Assembly (NCBI RefSeq): GCF_022664435.1
Contig: NZ_JAKREU010000012.1
Span: forward strand, 37,936-101,935
Length of the DNA: 64,000 bases
Direction of reading: 5' to 3'
Origin: Sphingomonas panni
Lineage (GTDB): Bacteria; Pseudomonadota; Alphaproteobacteria; Sphingomonadales; Sphingomonadaceae
The notes under the pieces are model-generated. The model made no database searches. It had not been told where the DNA came from and was given only the letters and a program-made list of their open reading frames with translations. Below, piece after piece: positions 32,727-41,725 of this stretch. Every line of letters starts with the position of its first letter. The stretch's first letter is position 1. A program made the translations under genes and the position numbers.

Positions 32727-33457
32727 TCACGCTGTCGTGTCGTCGTTGTCCGAAACAGGCTGTGCGAGACCCGTATCGACGACGGCGGGCAGGGCTTCCA
32801 CCGTTTCGACTTCGGCGGCAGCCGTTTGCAGGCGGATCGAGCTTCGCACCGATGCCGCGTCGAGCCGATCCTGAAAGTAGGTCTGCGACCATGCCATGTC
32901 AGCCCATTCGTCGGGACGTGCTTGATAGGCGCCGACGCGACCAACCAGACCGCACAGCCAGTCGGCGCACTGGCACGTCTGGTAGCGTTCGCTTTCGACT
33001 TGGAAGGGAGGCTCGATGATGCGGCGGCGGGGGGAGGGGCCGCCATACATGGCTTGGCTCGCGCGGGTCAGGATAGCCTCGCGATCCTGATGCTCGTCCA
33101 TGACGATGACCATATCGGCGTTGTTCTGATCGGCATATTGGTTGAGGCGCTTCATCGCCTCGCCCAGAACCGTGAGGTAGAGCGCCTGCGCCTTGAACTC
33201 CGCGACGGGGCGGTTCTTCTCGAGTCCAACGTAGAAGACATGTCCGCCGCACGCGCGGATCTTGTTGAGGATGCGATTGGCCGCCGTGCGAACCTGTCGA
33301 TATTTCTCGACGTTCATGGTGGTGAAGAGGGCCGAGCCCTTCTTCTCCCATGTCGCGGGATGCTGGCCGCTTTGCCCGATCTCCCAAGCCAGCATGTTGC
33401 ATTTGAGCTGGTAGAACCAGGTCGAGAACTGGCGAACGGACGATGCGGGGAGTATCA
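32727..33457 (-). pseudogene. DUF3800-like protein, 5' end removed by Tn3-family element
   Basis: About 243 C-terminal residues remain in frame up to the left tip of the Tn3-type transposon. RQFSTWFYQLKCNMLAW, ALFTTMNVEKYRQVRTAANRIL, then NNADMVIVMDEHQDREAILTRAS and the closing YQTCQCADWLCGLVGRVG fit the second half of DUF3800 proteins (late 'D.....R......S' and 'Q.AD...' segments of an RNase H-like fold). The N-terminal Y.DESG part is missing, and the rest of the open frame is antisense to the transposase. Function of the family is unknown; it occurs often in defence islands and on mobile elements. Confidence 0.65.
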
Positions 33458-33495
33458 GGGAGCACCTCAAGGTTTGTGACACGGACAGCGGTAAG
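33458..33495. repeat. Left 38-bp inverted repeat of the Tn3 element
   Basis: GGGAGCACCTCAAGG at the outer tip and GGTAAG at the inner edge, the G...TAAG design of Tn3-family ends. Confidence 0.85.
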
Positions 33496-33520
33496 CTGAA
33501 CAGGTAGCGAACAGGGCGGC

Positions 33521-36487
33521 TCAGGCCACCTTGGCTCCGGGTCCGCCGGCGATGTTGAGTGCGCGGTAGCCGTCTTGATCGAGCTCGGCAGCGGCGTTTT
33601 GCCAGAGGTAATCGCCGGTCAGGCTGATGTGTCGCCAGCCTAGCGGGGCTACATGGGCGAGCAGCTCGTCGGGCGCGGGCTCGCCGCTGGCGCGCAGATG
33701 CTCGACGGCGCGGCCCATGTAAAGCGTGTTCCAGTACACGATCGCGGCGGTGACCAGCGTCAGCCCGGACGCTTTCAGCGCCTGGTTCTCGAACTGCGGA
33801 TCGCGCAGGCGGCCCTGTTTGTGGACGAACACGGCTTGGGCGAGCGTGTGACGCGCCTCGCCCTTGTTGAGCCCAGCCTGACACTGCTGGCGGAGCGCCC
33901 TGGATTCTAGCCAGTCGAGCGTGAACAGGGTGCGCTCGATCCGGCCCAGCTCCTGGAGCGCGAAGTCGAGCCGGTTCTGGCGACGGTACGCGGCCAGCTT
34001 CTTCAGCATGACCGACGGTAGCACCACGCCGGCCTTCACGGACGCGGCGAGCCGGACGATCTCGTCCCAGCTTTCGCGGATGGCAGCGATGTTGAACGGG
34101 CGCCCGATCAGCTTCGCGAGCGCCTCGGGGCGGGCCGTGCCCGGGAACAGGCCGAGCCGGCGATCGGCTAGATCGCGCAGGCGGGGCACGAACCGGAAGC
34201 CGAGTAGGTGCGCGAGCGCGAACACGTGGTCGGACGCGCCGCCCGTATCGGCATAGTGGGTCGCGGGTTCGATGCCGCAGCCGTGCGCGACCAGCCCGTC
34301 CAGCACATAGGGCGCCTCCGCCGCGGTCGCCGAGATCAGCCGGACATGGTAGGGCGCGTAGGTATCGGCGACATGGGCGTAGATCTTCTGCCCCGGCTCC
34401 CGGTCGTAGCGCGCGTTGGTGCTGCCGGCCGCGCCCCGCCTGCCCGAGCGGAAGAACTGCCCGTCCGAGCTCGACGCGGTGCCGTCGCCCCACACGCGCG
34501 TGAGCGGCAGCGCGGCTTGCGCGTCCACCAGATGGCGCAGCCCTGCCGCGTAATTCTCTTCCGATACGTACCAGCCATGCGTCCAGGCGAGCTGGGCGTA
34601 GGTGACGCCCTGGCTGGCGTTGGCCATGCGCTCGATGCCGAGGTTCGTCGCGTCTGCCAGGATCGCGGCGAGCACGGCCTGCGGGTTGGAGTGGGCGCGG
34701 CCCGAGCGCAGTTCCGGAAATGCGCACAGGAACCCGGTGCGGGCTTCCACCTCGGCGAGCAGCTCGGTGATGCGCACGCGGGGCATGAGCCGGTCGACGG
34801 CCGCGTCCAGCCTGTCGGCCGCAGCGGGCGTTACGGCCGCGAGCGGGCTGACCCTGAGGTTACCGCCCCGCAGCTCCACGCCGTCGAGCGTGCCGCGCTT
34901 CAGCGAGCCTGCGAACCGGCGCAACCGCCAGTCGAGCAGCCTGGCGCGCCCCTCCAAGTAGCGGCCGACGTCGGTGTCGAACGGCAGCGTGAGCGCGATC
35001 TCGGCCGCTTTGCCGGGCGGGAGCATATAGCTGTCGAAGCGCAGGTGTTCGCGCGTACCCTCCACCCACAGGTCGCCCGATTGGAGCCGCTCGCGCACGG
35101 TCGCGACCGTGGCGGTTTCGTAGCGACGGCGGTCGATGACGCCGCCCTCGGTGATCGCCGCCTTCCATTTTCTGGAAAACGGCATGGGCGCATCGGCCGG
35201 TACGTCTCGCCGCCCGGTCGCGTTCAGCGCGCGCACGACCTTGATCGCGCCGAGCACGCCGTCGCGCGAGCCTGCCGCCTTGAACCGGAACGCGTCAAAA
35301 AACGCGGGCGCGTAGCGCCGCATCGTCATGTAGCGCCCCGCCGCGCGGATCAGCGGCTCGTCGCGAGTCAGGTCGGCGATCGCGGTCGCCTCGCTCTCGG
35401 CGTCCAGAAGCCTCGTCCAGCCCACCCCGTCGTCGAGCGCCGCCCAGACGTCCAACCCGTCCTCGCGCGCGACCCGGAGTGCGCCGACCGTGGCGCCCAG
35501 CAGCCGCATGAGCCGGTTCACGTCGCGTGTGGTCGCCTCGATGCCGCGCTTCTGCGCGGCCCTGGCCCTGGCGAACAGGAGGCCGGTCTGCTTGCCGAAC
35601 ATCTCGATCGCGGCGTCCGCGAGCCGCGCTTCCAGGTCGATGACGGCTGCGGCGAGTGTCGCGCGCCTTCTGCGGAGCGAGTAGTCGGACAGGAGGAACG
35701 CGGGCGCGACGTGGCCTTCGCGCACGAGCTGCTCGAAGCGGTGCTCGTGGATGCGGCCGGCCATGCCCGGGTCGAGCCCGAGCCGGCGCACGTGCGCGAG
35801 CCGGGCGAGAATGCCGGCGAGATTGCGCGCGGTCGGGCTGTCCGACGTGTCGCGCAGCCACGCGAGCGGCGTCGTGCTGCGATCCTGGTCCACGATCAGC
35901 AACGCATCCAGCCCCGTCACCTGCTCCGGAGCAAGCGCATCGACCAGCGTGTCGGCCGCGAGGCGGCGCGCCATGGCGCGCCCCGCCACCCCGATCCGCT
36001 CGATACGGGCGGGCGCGGGCAGAACGATCCGGGCAGCACGCAAATGGCCCAGCACTGCCGCGGCGATCGGCTTGCCCCGTTCGGTCGCTTCCGCCGCGCG
36101 GGTGGCTGCGCCGAGCGCGCCGGGGACGTCGGCCGCCTCGAACGCGCGCAGGCGCAAACGCTCCATCGCCTCCCAGGCGTGTTCGAGCCGGGTCTGGGCG
36201 CGATGCGCGTAGCCCTCGAACGCTGTGGGCGCGATGTCGAGTTGCGCGGCCAGGTGCCGGATCAGAAAATCGGGGACGACATCGTCGTGGCGTATGCCGA
36301 AGCCGGGATGACGCAGCAGGGCGAGGTGCAGCGCGAAGCCGAGCCGGTTGGCGTCGCCGCGCTTCGCTTCGATCAGTGGCCGGTCCTCATCGGCAACCGT
36401 GTAATGCTTGGCGAGCGAGGCATGGTCGAGGGGCACGCCGAACAACGCGCGGCGTTCGTCGCCCGTTAACAGATCGCGTCTGGCCAT
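33521..36487 (-). CDS. tnpA: Tn3-family transposase TnpA
   Basis: A full-length 988-aa Tn3-type transposase, beginning MARRDLLTGDERRALFGVPL. The DDE site is in the C-terminal half: TRVWGDGTASSSDGQFF (first Asp), ATHYADTGGASDHVF (second Asp) and NTLYMGRAVEHL (the Glu). Conserved Tn3 stretches HLALLRHPGFG and ALQELGRIERTLFTLDWL are present. It performs replicative transposition, recognising the 38-bp ends. The stop lies 26 bp inside the left inverted repeat. No frameshift or internal stop seen, so it is probably functional. Confidence 0.95.
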   Translation of the reverse strand: MARRDLLTGDERRALFGVPLDHASLAKHYTVADEDRPLIEAKRGDANRLGFALHLALLRHPGFGIRHDDVVPDFLIRHLAAQLDIAPTAFEGYAHRAQTRLEHAWEAMERLRLRAFEAADVPGALGAATRAAEATERGKPIAAAVLGHLRAARIVLPAPARIERIGVAGRAMARRLAADTLVDALAPEQVTGLDALLIVDQDRSTTPLAWLRDTSDSPTARNLAGILARLAHVRRLGLDPGMAGRIHEHRFEQLVREGHVAPAFLLSDYSLRRRRATLAAAVIDLEARLADAAIEMFGKQTGLLFARARAAQKRGIEATTRDVNRLMRLLGATVGALRVAREDGLDVWAALDDGVGWTRLLDAESEATAIADLTRDEPLIRAAGRYMTMRRYAPAFFDAFRFKAAGSRDGVLGAIKVVRALNATGRRDVPADAPMPFSRKWKAAITEGGVIDRRRYETATVATVRERLQSGDLWVEGTREHLRFDSYMLPPGKAAEIALTLPFDTDVGRYLEGRARLLDWRLRRFAGSLKRGTLDGVELRGGNLRVSPLAAVTPAAADRLDAAVDRLMPRVRITELLAEVEARTGFLCAFPELRSGRAHSNPQAVLAAILADATNLGIERMANASQGVTYAQLAWTHGWYVSEENYAAGLRHLVDAQAALPLTRVWGDGTASSSDGQFFRSGRRGAAGSTNARYDREPGQKIYAHVADTYAPYHVRLISATAAEAPYVLDGLVAHGCGIEPATHYADTGGASDHVFALAHLLGFRFVPRLRDLADRRLGLFPGTARPEALAKLIGRPFNIAAIRESWDEIVRLAASVKAGVVLPSVMLKKLAAYRRQNRLDFALQELGRIERTLFTLDWLESRALRQQCQAGLNKGEARHTLAQAVFVHKQGRLRDPQFENQALKASGLTLVTAAIVYWNTLYMGRAVEHLRASGEPAPDELLAHVAPLGWRHISLTGDYLWQNAAAELDQDGYRALNIAGGPGAKVA

Positions 36488-36537
36488 CGATCACCCCCTG
36501 TCCGGGAGCGTATAGTTTATGGCCGACACGTGCGAGG

Positions 36538-36565
36538 TGTCGCGTAACTCTCAAGTTTCGCGACA
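36538..36565. promoter_or_regulatory. Candidate res subsite between tnpA and tnpR
   Basis: TGTCGCG and CGCGACA face each other across 14 bp, giving a 28-bp site like subsite I of Tn3-type res. More TGTCGC/GACA half-sites follow up to about 36620, in the 164-bp gap between the divergent genes. Confidence 0.6.
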
Positions 36566-36651
36566 GCGGCCCTGACCGGTCACGCCACGAGGGCGGACGC
36601 TGTCGCAAATGTCTGTTGCTAATCAGCCGTGTTCCAATGCACATCTGCGAC

Positions 36652-37233
36652 ATGCTCCTCGGCTATGCGCGCGTATCTACCGACGATCAGGATCTCACGC
36701 TTCAAAAGACGGCACTGAAGGCGGCCGGATGCCGGCGGACATTCGAGGAGAAGGTGTCCGGCGCCAAGCGCGCCCGACCGGAACTCGACCGGATGCTGGA
36801 GCAGCTGCGCGACGACGACGTGGTTGTGGTCACCCGGCTCGATCGCCTAGCGCGTTCGACGCGCGACCTGCTCGACATCGCCGAGAAGCTGAACGAGGCG
36901 GGAGCGGGGCTGCGCTCGCTCGCCGAGCCCTGGGCCGACACGACCACGCCTGCGGGACGCATGGTGCTCACCGTGTTCGCCGGCATCGCGGAGTTCGAGC
37001 GCGAGCTGATCCACCAGCGTACCAGTTCCGGCCGCGCGGCAGCCATGGCGCGCGGCGTGAAGTTCGGGCGTAAGCCCAAGCTCACTCCGGACCAGATCGC
37101 GCTCGGACAGCGTCTCGTCGGCGAAGGCACATCGGTGCGCGAAGCGGCGAAGCTGCTGAAGTGTCATCATGCCACGCTCTATCGGGCGCTCAACCATCCG
37201 GCGCAGATGCCCGTACATCGCTCGACACGTTGA
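36652..37233 (+). CDS. tnpR: TnpR resolvase of the Tn3 element
   Basis: A 193-aa serine recombinase: MLLGYARVSTDDQDLTLQ with the catalytic Ser, VVVTRLDRLARSTRDLLD, AEFERELIHQRTSSGRAAA and a C-terminal helix-turn-helix VREAAKLLKCHHATLYRAL. An in-frame ATG at 36637 would add MHICD; the usual family start is MLLGYARVST. It resolves the cointegrates made by TnpA at the res region just upstream and may repress both genes. Confidence 0.93.
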   Translation: MLLGYARVSTDDQDLTLQKTALKAAGCRRTFEEKVSGAKRARPELDRMLEQLRDDDVVVVTRLDRLARSTRDLLDIAEKLNEAGAGLRSLAEPWADTTTPAGRMVLTVFAGIAEFERELIHQRTSSGRAAAMARGVKFGRKPKLTPDQIALGQRLVGEGTSVREAAKLLKCHHATLYRALNHPAQMPVHRSTR

Positions 37234-37253
37234 TTGAGGAGTAGGATTTCGCC

Positions 37254-38078
37254 ATGATCTTCGCGCTTCTACTAGCGGCAAGTTCGCCGAATTCCGCGCT
37301 GGAGGCGGAGCGGGCCTACTCGGAAGCTGTACTTGCCAGTGGCCGTCAGGCAGCGGCACGCAGTTTCGGTCCACAAAGCGACCCCTGGCCAATACAACAT
37401 GCGCCCGAAACCGCGCGCTCTCCATCTGTGGCCAGCATGTTGCAAGCAGCCGAGAGTAGCCGAAGGTGGTGGCTCACAATGATGAGTGTCGAGAGCCATG
37501 CCGAGCGCAGACCCGAACTTGTCTTTCCGTCCTGTGATCCGAGCGGGTCGGCAGTTGTTATCGGCGGGCTGTACGATGGCGGAAATCGAGTTGGATCATA
37601 TAAGACGCTTTGGCGGAACAGTGCTGAGGGGTGGCGCTGGGAAATCGACGACTATCGTCGGGATGGATCGAAGGCATTAGCGGCAGAAAGTTTACAAGCG
37701 ATCGAACCTGAGTGCTCGGCAAAACTCACCAATGAACAGCTCCAAATCCAAGCCGTTAGCGATGCGAAAGAGATCGCGTCTGTTTTGCGACAGGAGCAGG
37801 CCGGCAAACAGGTCGACTGGTTGGCTGTTCCAAGACGAAGCGTGGCCGAAGACGTTATCTTTGTCGGCAACGATGGCCGACGCATCCGCAGGCTCCCCGC
37901 CAAGCTGCCCATTCGGCGCATAGCGGGTGCGTTATCGTCCGGAAGCAGTTACGATGAAACGCTACGGTGGAGTAGCCGCGTCCTGGACGGGTCTGCACAA
38001 GCCCATAGCTTTCAGATCACCCAGTGGCGCGGTCCCAAGAATGGATGGCAGATCGTCTACTACGAGCTCCGCGGGTGA
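37254..38078 (+). CDS. Passenger protein of the Tn3 element, unrecognised, secreted
   Basis: A 274-aa protein starting MIFALLLAASSPNSALEAER, with a short signal peptide. It contains ELVFPSCDPSGSAVVIGG and LWRNSAEGWRWEIDDYRR, a beta-rich part, then an acidic/Gln helix and LPIRRIAGALSSGSSYDETLRWSSR. I recognise no family. It starts 20 bp after tnpR on the same strand and ends 110 bp inside the right inverted repeat, so it is the only cargo of the transposon. Its codon usage is less GC-rich than tnpA, consistent with separate origin. The 110 bp after it are AT-richer and hold nothing I can name. Confidence 0.6.
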   Translation: MIFALLLAASSPNSALEAERAYSEAVLASGRQAAARSFGPQSDPWPIQHAPETARSPSVASMLQAAESSRRWWLTMMSVESHAERRPELVFPSCDPSGSAVVIGGLYDGGNRVGSYKTLWRNSAEGWRWEIDDYRRDGSKALAAESLQAIEPECSAKLTNEQLQIQAVSDAKEIASVLRQEQAGKQVDWLAVPRRSVAEDVIFVGNDGRRIRRLPAKLPIRRIAGALSSGSSYDETLRWSSRVLDGSAQAHSFQITQWRGPKNGWQIVYYELRG

Positions 38079-38187
38079 AACATCACGAGAGGTGATCCGG
38101 TAACTTCCAACTCGTCCAACCTCACAAACCCACGAAACTTAATATACTTTGCGGCAACGCTCAGGCTTTTGTTGACCATTTGTTCCG

Positions 38188-38225
38188 ACTGCCGCTGTCC
38201 ATATGACAAACCTTGAGGTGCCCCC
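38188..38225. repeat. Right 38-bp inverted repeat of the Tn3 element
   Basis: Reverse complement starts GGGGGCACCTCAAGG and agrees with the left end at 31 of 38 positions. Confidence 0.85.
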
Positions 38226-38859
38226 CGCCTGCCATCCCGATCGCGAGCAGCGCGCGGTCGCGATAGGCGCGCAGGTCCTCGCCGGTGACGCTGCGGAGCA
38301 TGTCGCGCAGCACGTCGCCATCGGCCGCGCGCTTCTTGGCGGGCAACTCGTCCTTCTTGTCCTTGCGGATCGCGCGCATCGCCTTTTGAAGCCGGGCGGC
38401 ATCGGGCTGGGTGGTGGGTGGCTCCATGTCGGCCGCGCGATGCGCGAACACGATCGCGGCGAGGCGCCGCCCGATCGTCGCCTTGCCGAGCGGGCGCGGC
38501 TCCTGGCGGGGCATGATCCGCCCGCGTTTGGTGCGCTGCGGCTCGCGCGGCGCGAAGCCGGTTTCAGCGAGCAGCGTCAGGAACGCGGCAACGGTCGTCG
38601 GTGTCGCGGGGAGCGGCCGGTAGCCCGCCTCGCCGCACCACGCGCAGAAGAGCCGCCAGTCGGACTTGTACGCGCGCAGTGTCGCGTCGGCCGAGGCGCG
38701 GCCGACATAGGCGTCGACGCGTTCGCGATCGTCGGGGGCAAGATCGGGGAGATAGGGCTCGAGGGACGTGACCTGATCCAGCACCACCACCGCGCCAGCC
38801 ACGATCGCATCAAGCTCTCTCCCGTTGTTCGCGGCATCGTCCGTGGTTTCGTTACGCAT
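38226..38859 (-). pseudogene. Tyrosine recombinase, 3' part lost at the Tn3 end
   Basis: About 211 N-terminal residues remain: SAM-like core-binding domain RASADATLRAYKSDWRLFCAWCGEAGYRPLPA...VAAFLTLLAETG, then LGKATIGRRLAAIVFAHRAAD and the start of the catalytic domain YRDRALLAIGMAGG. Normally the last part continues with FRRSEL and the first catalytic Arg; here the frame runs into the transposon end instead. The missing C-terminal half is not found on the other side of the element, where a DUF3800 fragment lies. Confidence 0.8.
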
Positions 38860-38990
38860 GTCGGCTCGATCGGCTCCGTCCAGCTTTTCGGGTGCCGAAC
38901 TGGCTACCGGAGCGCGCGAAATCTGGCCATCACCTTTTTAGCGGGAATCGGTGTTATCGCTAGAAAGAATGATCCGGAGGTGCCCGATCA

Positions 38991-39086
38991 TGTCGGTTGT
39001 CCTGAAACGGTGGACGCACACGGCGAGCGTCGCCCGGCGTCAGTCCACTCCTGAAATGGTGGACATTCTCCCCAAAAGAGCGGACG
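38991..39086. repeat. Left-end repeats of the tniABQ module
   Basis: A TGTCGG tip at 38991 leads into CCTGAAACGGTGGACG (39001-39016), repeated as CCTGAAATGGTGGACA (39050-39065) and weakly at 39072-39086. TGTCnn tips with 16-20-bp subterminal repeats just before tniA are typical Tn402/Tn5053-type ends. No matching end was found to the right in this window. Confidence 0.55.
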
Positions 39087-39119
39087 CTTGCCAGGCTGGA
39101 TCAGCCGAGGCGTCGTACC

Positions 39120-40802
39120 ATGCGAACCGCGGACCTGAAGACGGCGAGCGACGCTAATTGGGCAGAAGCGCACCGCCGCGAGAAGATCATCCGCCCACTT
39201 GCTGCGCTGACCCGCATCCCGGGCAACGCAGCCGCCGAAGCGCTGGATAAGCTTGGGCTGGGTCGCGCCCGTTTTCATGAGCTTCTCCAGCTTTATCGGG
39301 CGTCGCCCGTTGCCGCTTCGCTGTTGCCGCGCCCGCGAGGGCGGGAGAGGGGAGAGCGGCGGCTCTCATCTGCTGCCGAGCAGTTGATCGCCCGAGGCAT
39401 CGCGGAGTGTTATCTCACCCTCGAGAAGCCGAACGTGCAGGCGCTCCGCCGCTGGCTCCGACATGAGGCGCAGAAGATCGGGCTGAAGGTGCCCAGCACC
39501 AAGGCAATCCAAGCACGATTGGACAGACTGCCTCCCCAGACCGTCACGGCCCGTAGGCAAGGGTCCAAAGCCGCCGCTGACAAGTGGGAGCCGACGCGAG
39601 GCGTGTTGGATGCCAGCTACGCGCTGGAGCTCGTGCAATCGGATCACACGCTGGTCGACGTGATCGTCGTCGACGATCTGTATCGAAAGCCCATCGGTCG
39701 GCCGTGGCTCACGCTGATGATCGATATCGCGAGCCGCACGGTACCGGGGTTCCACCTCGATATGCTTGCACCCTCGGCCGTGTCGGTTGGCATGTGCATG
39801 CGCCAAGCCGTTCTCCCCAAGACCGCCTGGTTGGCCGAGCGCGGCATGGAGGCACCTTGGGACAATCAGGGTCTCATGGATCGGCTACACCTCGACAATG
39901 CGCGCGAGCACCGCTCCGACGCTCTGAAACGGGGCTGCCGTGCCCATTCGATCTCGCTCGAGTATCGTCCGGTTCGGCGTCCGCACTTCGGTGGCCATAT
40001 CGAGCGGCTGATCGGGACAGTGATGGGCGCTGTCCATCTTCTGCCCGGCACGACGTTCTCCAACGTGGCGGAGCGAGGCGAATACGACTCCGAAGCCCAA
40101 GCGTGCATGACGCTGGGCGAGTTGGAGAGCTGGCTCGCCGCACAGATCATTGGGCCGTACCATGCAGAGCGACACCGCGGCATCGGCATCCCGCCGGCGC
40201 TCGCCTGGGCCGAAGCGATGGAACGGCGGCCGGAGCTGGCGCGGCTGCCGGTCGATCGCGCCAGCTTCCTCTTCGACTTCCTGCCTTGCGAACTACGCGC
40301 GGTGACCCCGCACGGCATCGAACTGTTCCATACGCACTACTGGGATGACGCGCTGTCCTGCTGGTACACGCGACCCGGGCAGGCCATGCCGATCCGGTGG
40401 GACCCGCGTGACCTTTCTCGCATCTGGCTCGAGCTCCCGCATGGCGAGCACCTCGAGGTGCCCTATCGTGACCTCCGGCGGCCGGCGATCACCCGCTGGG
40501 AACAGAAGGAGGCGGTTCGCACCCTGCGCGAGCGTGGTCAGCAAGCGGTCGACGAGACGCTGATCTTCCAGGCGGTCGAGACACAGCGGCTGATCGTAGC
40601 GGAAGCCGCTCACAAGACGAAGGCCGCACGGCTCGCGCTCCAGAGGACAAGGGCAGCCTTGGCTGATGCACGGCGCGCCAGAAGCAGCGGCAAGCCCACC
40701 ATTGAGGAGGACAGAGCCACAGCTCTGCCGGGTGCCTCGGGAACGGATAAGGGCGGTGATCGGCAGGCGCTACCGTACCTCGTCGAGGAGATGCCCAGAT
40801 GA
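39120..40802 (+). CDS. tniA: TniA-like DDE transposase (tniABQ module)
   Basis: A 560-aa transposase. N-terminal helix-turn-helix region (EALDKLGLGRARFHELLQLYR), integrase core with VQSDHT (first Asp), RLHLDNARE (second Asp) and GGHIERLIGT (Glu), and a Mu-type C-terminal barrel (CELRAVTPHGIELFHTHYWDD...IRWDPRDLSRIWLELP). It differs clearly from the TniA at 12940, so two unrelated Tni elements coexist. The gene starts close to the putative left transposon end and overlaps tniB by 4 bp. Confidence 0.9.
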   Translation: MRTADLKTASDANWAEAHRREKIIRPLAALTRIPGNAAAEALDKLGLGRARFHELLQLYRASPVAASLLPRPRGRERGERRLSSAAEQLIARGIAECYLTLEKPNVQALRRWLRHEAQKIGLKVPSTKAIQARLDRLPPQTVTARRQGSKAAADKWEPTRGVLDASYALELVQSDHTLVDVIVVDDLYRKPIGRPWLTLMIDIASRTVPGFHLDMLAPSAVSVGMCMRQAVLPKTAWLAERGMEAPWDNQGLMDRLHLDNAREHRSDALKRGCRAHSISLEYRPVRRPHFGGHIERLIGTVMGAVHLLPGTTFSNVAERGEYDSEAQACMTLGELESWLAAQIIGPYHAERHRGIGIPPALAWAEAMERRPELARLPVDRASFLFDFLPCELRAVTPHGIELFHTHYWDDALSCWYTRPGQAMPIRWDPRDLSRIWLELPHGEHLEVPYRDLRRPAITRWEQKEAVRTLRERGQQAVDETLIFQAVETQRLIVAEAAHKTKAARLALQRTRAALADARRARSSGKPTIEEDRATALPGASGTDKGGDRQALPYLVEEMPR

Positions 40803-41722
40803 GCGATCTGTCGCATCTTGCCGAGGACTACCGCGAGCGTGCGATGTGGGCCGACAAGGAGCGAATTGCCTGGATCCGCATGGATCGTTGGCTCGGCTTC
40901 CCGAAGGCGGAAACCGTGCGCAAGACCTTGGATGCGATGCTACGCTACCCGCCGCGCACGCGCATGCCGTGCCTCCTGATCTACGGCCAGACCGGGATGG
41001 GGAAGTCCCGCATCGTCGAGCGCTTCGAGGCGGAGAACCCGCGCGGGTTCAACGACACAACGGGAACGGCGACGATCCCGGTCGTGGCCGTTCAGCTGCC
41101 GCCACAGCCGACCGATGGCGAGTTCTACGGGGAGGTTCTCGAGAAGCTTGGCGCCGGCTTTGCGGGGCGCGGCGACGTCCAGCGAGCCCGGCAGCTCACC
41201 CGCCGGATCATGGGGCAGGTGGGTGCTCGTATGCTGATCCTGGACGAGATCAACCACATGCTGGCCTGCACGCCACGGCAGCAGCGCGTCTTCCTCAACA
41301 CGCTTCGCTATCTGGCCAACGACCTGCAGATTCCGCTCGTCTGCACCGGCAACCACGAGGCGCGCGCGGCGCTGCTCACGGATGCGGCACTGGCCGAGCG
41401 GTTCGACGCGGTCGAGCTGGTCCGGTGGCAGAACGACGAGCCATTTCGGCTGCTGATGGTCACGCTCGCCGCGATCCTGCCTCTGCGCAAGCCATCTCAG
41501 CTGGAGGAGGAGCGATGCCGCACCGCTATCCTCGACCTCAGCGACGGGAACACCGGCCGCATCTTCCGGCTCGTCGAAACGCTCGCTGTGCGGGCAATCG
41601 AGAACGGCACCGAGCGTATCGAAGTGAGTGACCTCGACGCCGACGACCTTGTGCTTCCCTCCGTCAGCATGAAGGCGTTAGCCCAGCGCCGTGGACGCGG
41701 GCGGGCGACGGCGGCTGCTTGA
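40799..41722 (+). CDS. tniB: TniB-like transposition ATPase
   Basis: A 307-aa AAA+ protein. Walker A is GQTGMGKS (63-70), Walker B is MLILDEINHML, sensor I is IPLVCTGNHEAR, and the C-terminal lid follows. Start overlaps tniA stop (ATGA). It would choose the target site and activate TniA, working with TniQ coded 3 bp downstream. Confidence 0.9.
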   Translation: MSDLSHLAEDYRERAMWADKERIAWIRMDRWLGFPKAETVRKTLDAMLRYPPRTRMPCLLIYGQTGMGKSRIVERFEAENPRGFNDTTGTATIPVVAVQLPPQPTDGEFYGEVLEKLGAGFAGRGDVQRARQLTRRIMGQVGARMLILDEINHMLACTPRQQRVFLNTLRYLANDLQIPLVCTGNHEARAALLTDAALAERFDAVELVRWQNDEPFRLLMVTLAAILPLRKPSQLEEERCRTAILDLSDGNTGRIFRLVETLAVRAIENGTERIEVSDLDADDLVLPSVSMKALAQRRGRGRATAAA

Positions 41723-41725
41723 GCC

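Larger units (their letters stand above)
33458..38225. mobile_element. Tn3-family transposon with passenger gene
   Basis: A 4.77-kb element with tnpA (minus), a divergent tnpR, a res-like region and one passenger gene. Ends are 38-bp imperfect inverted repeats at 33458-33495 and 38188-38225 (31 of 38 positions match), both starting GGG[AG]GCACCTCAAGG. No 5-bp target duplication is found (TATCA against CGCCT), and the flanks belong to two different broken genes. Confidence 0.85.

Noticed and set aside
34208..36469. A 753-codon plus-strand frame
   Set aside because: Exactly antisense to Tn3 tnpA; low-complexity Arg/Ala/Val composition typical of shadow frames.
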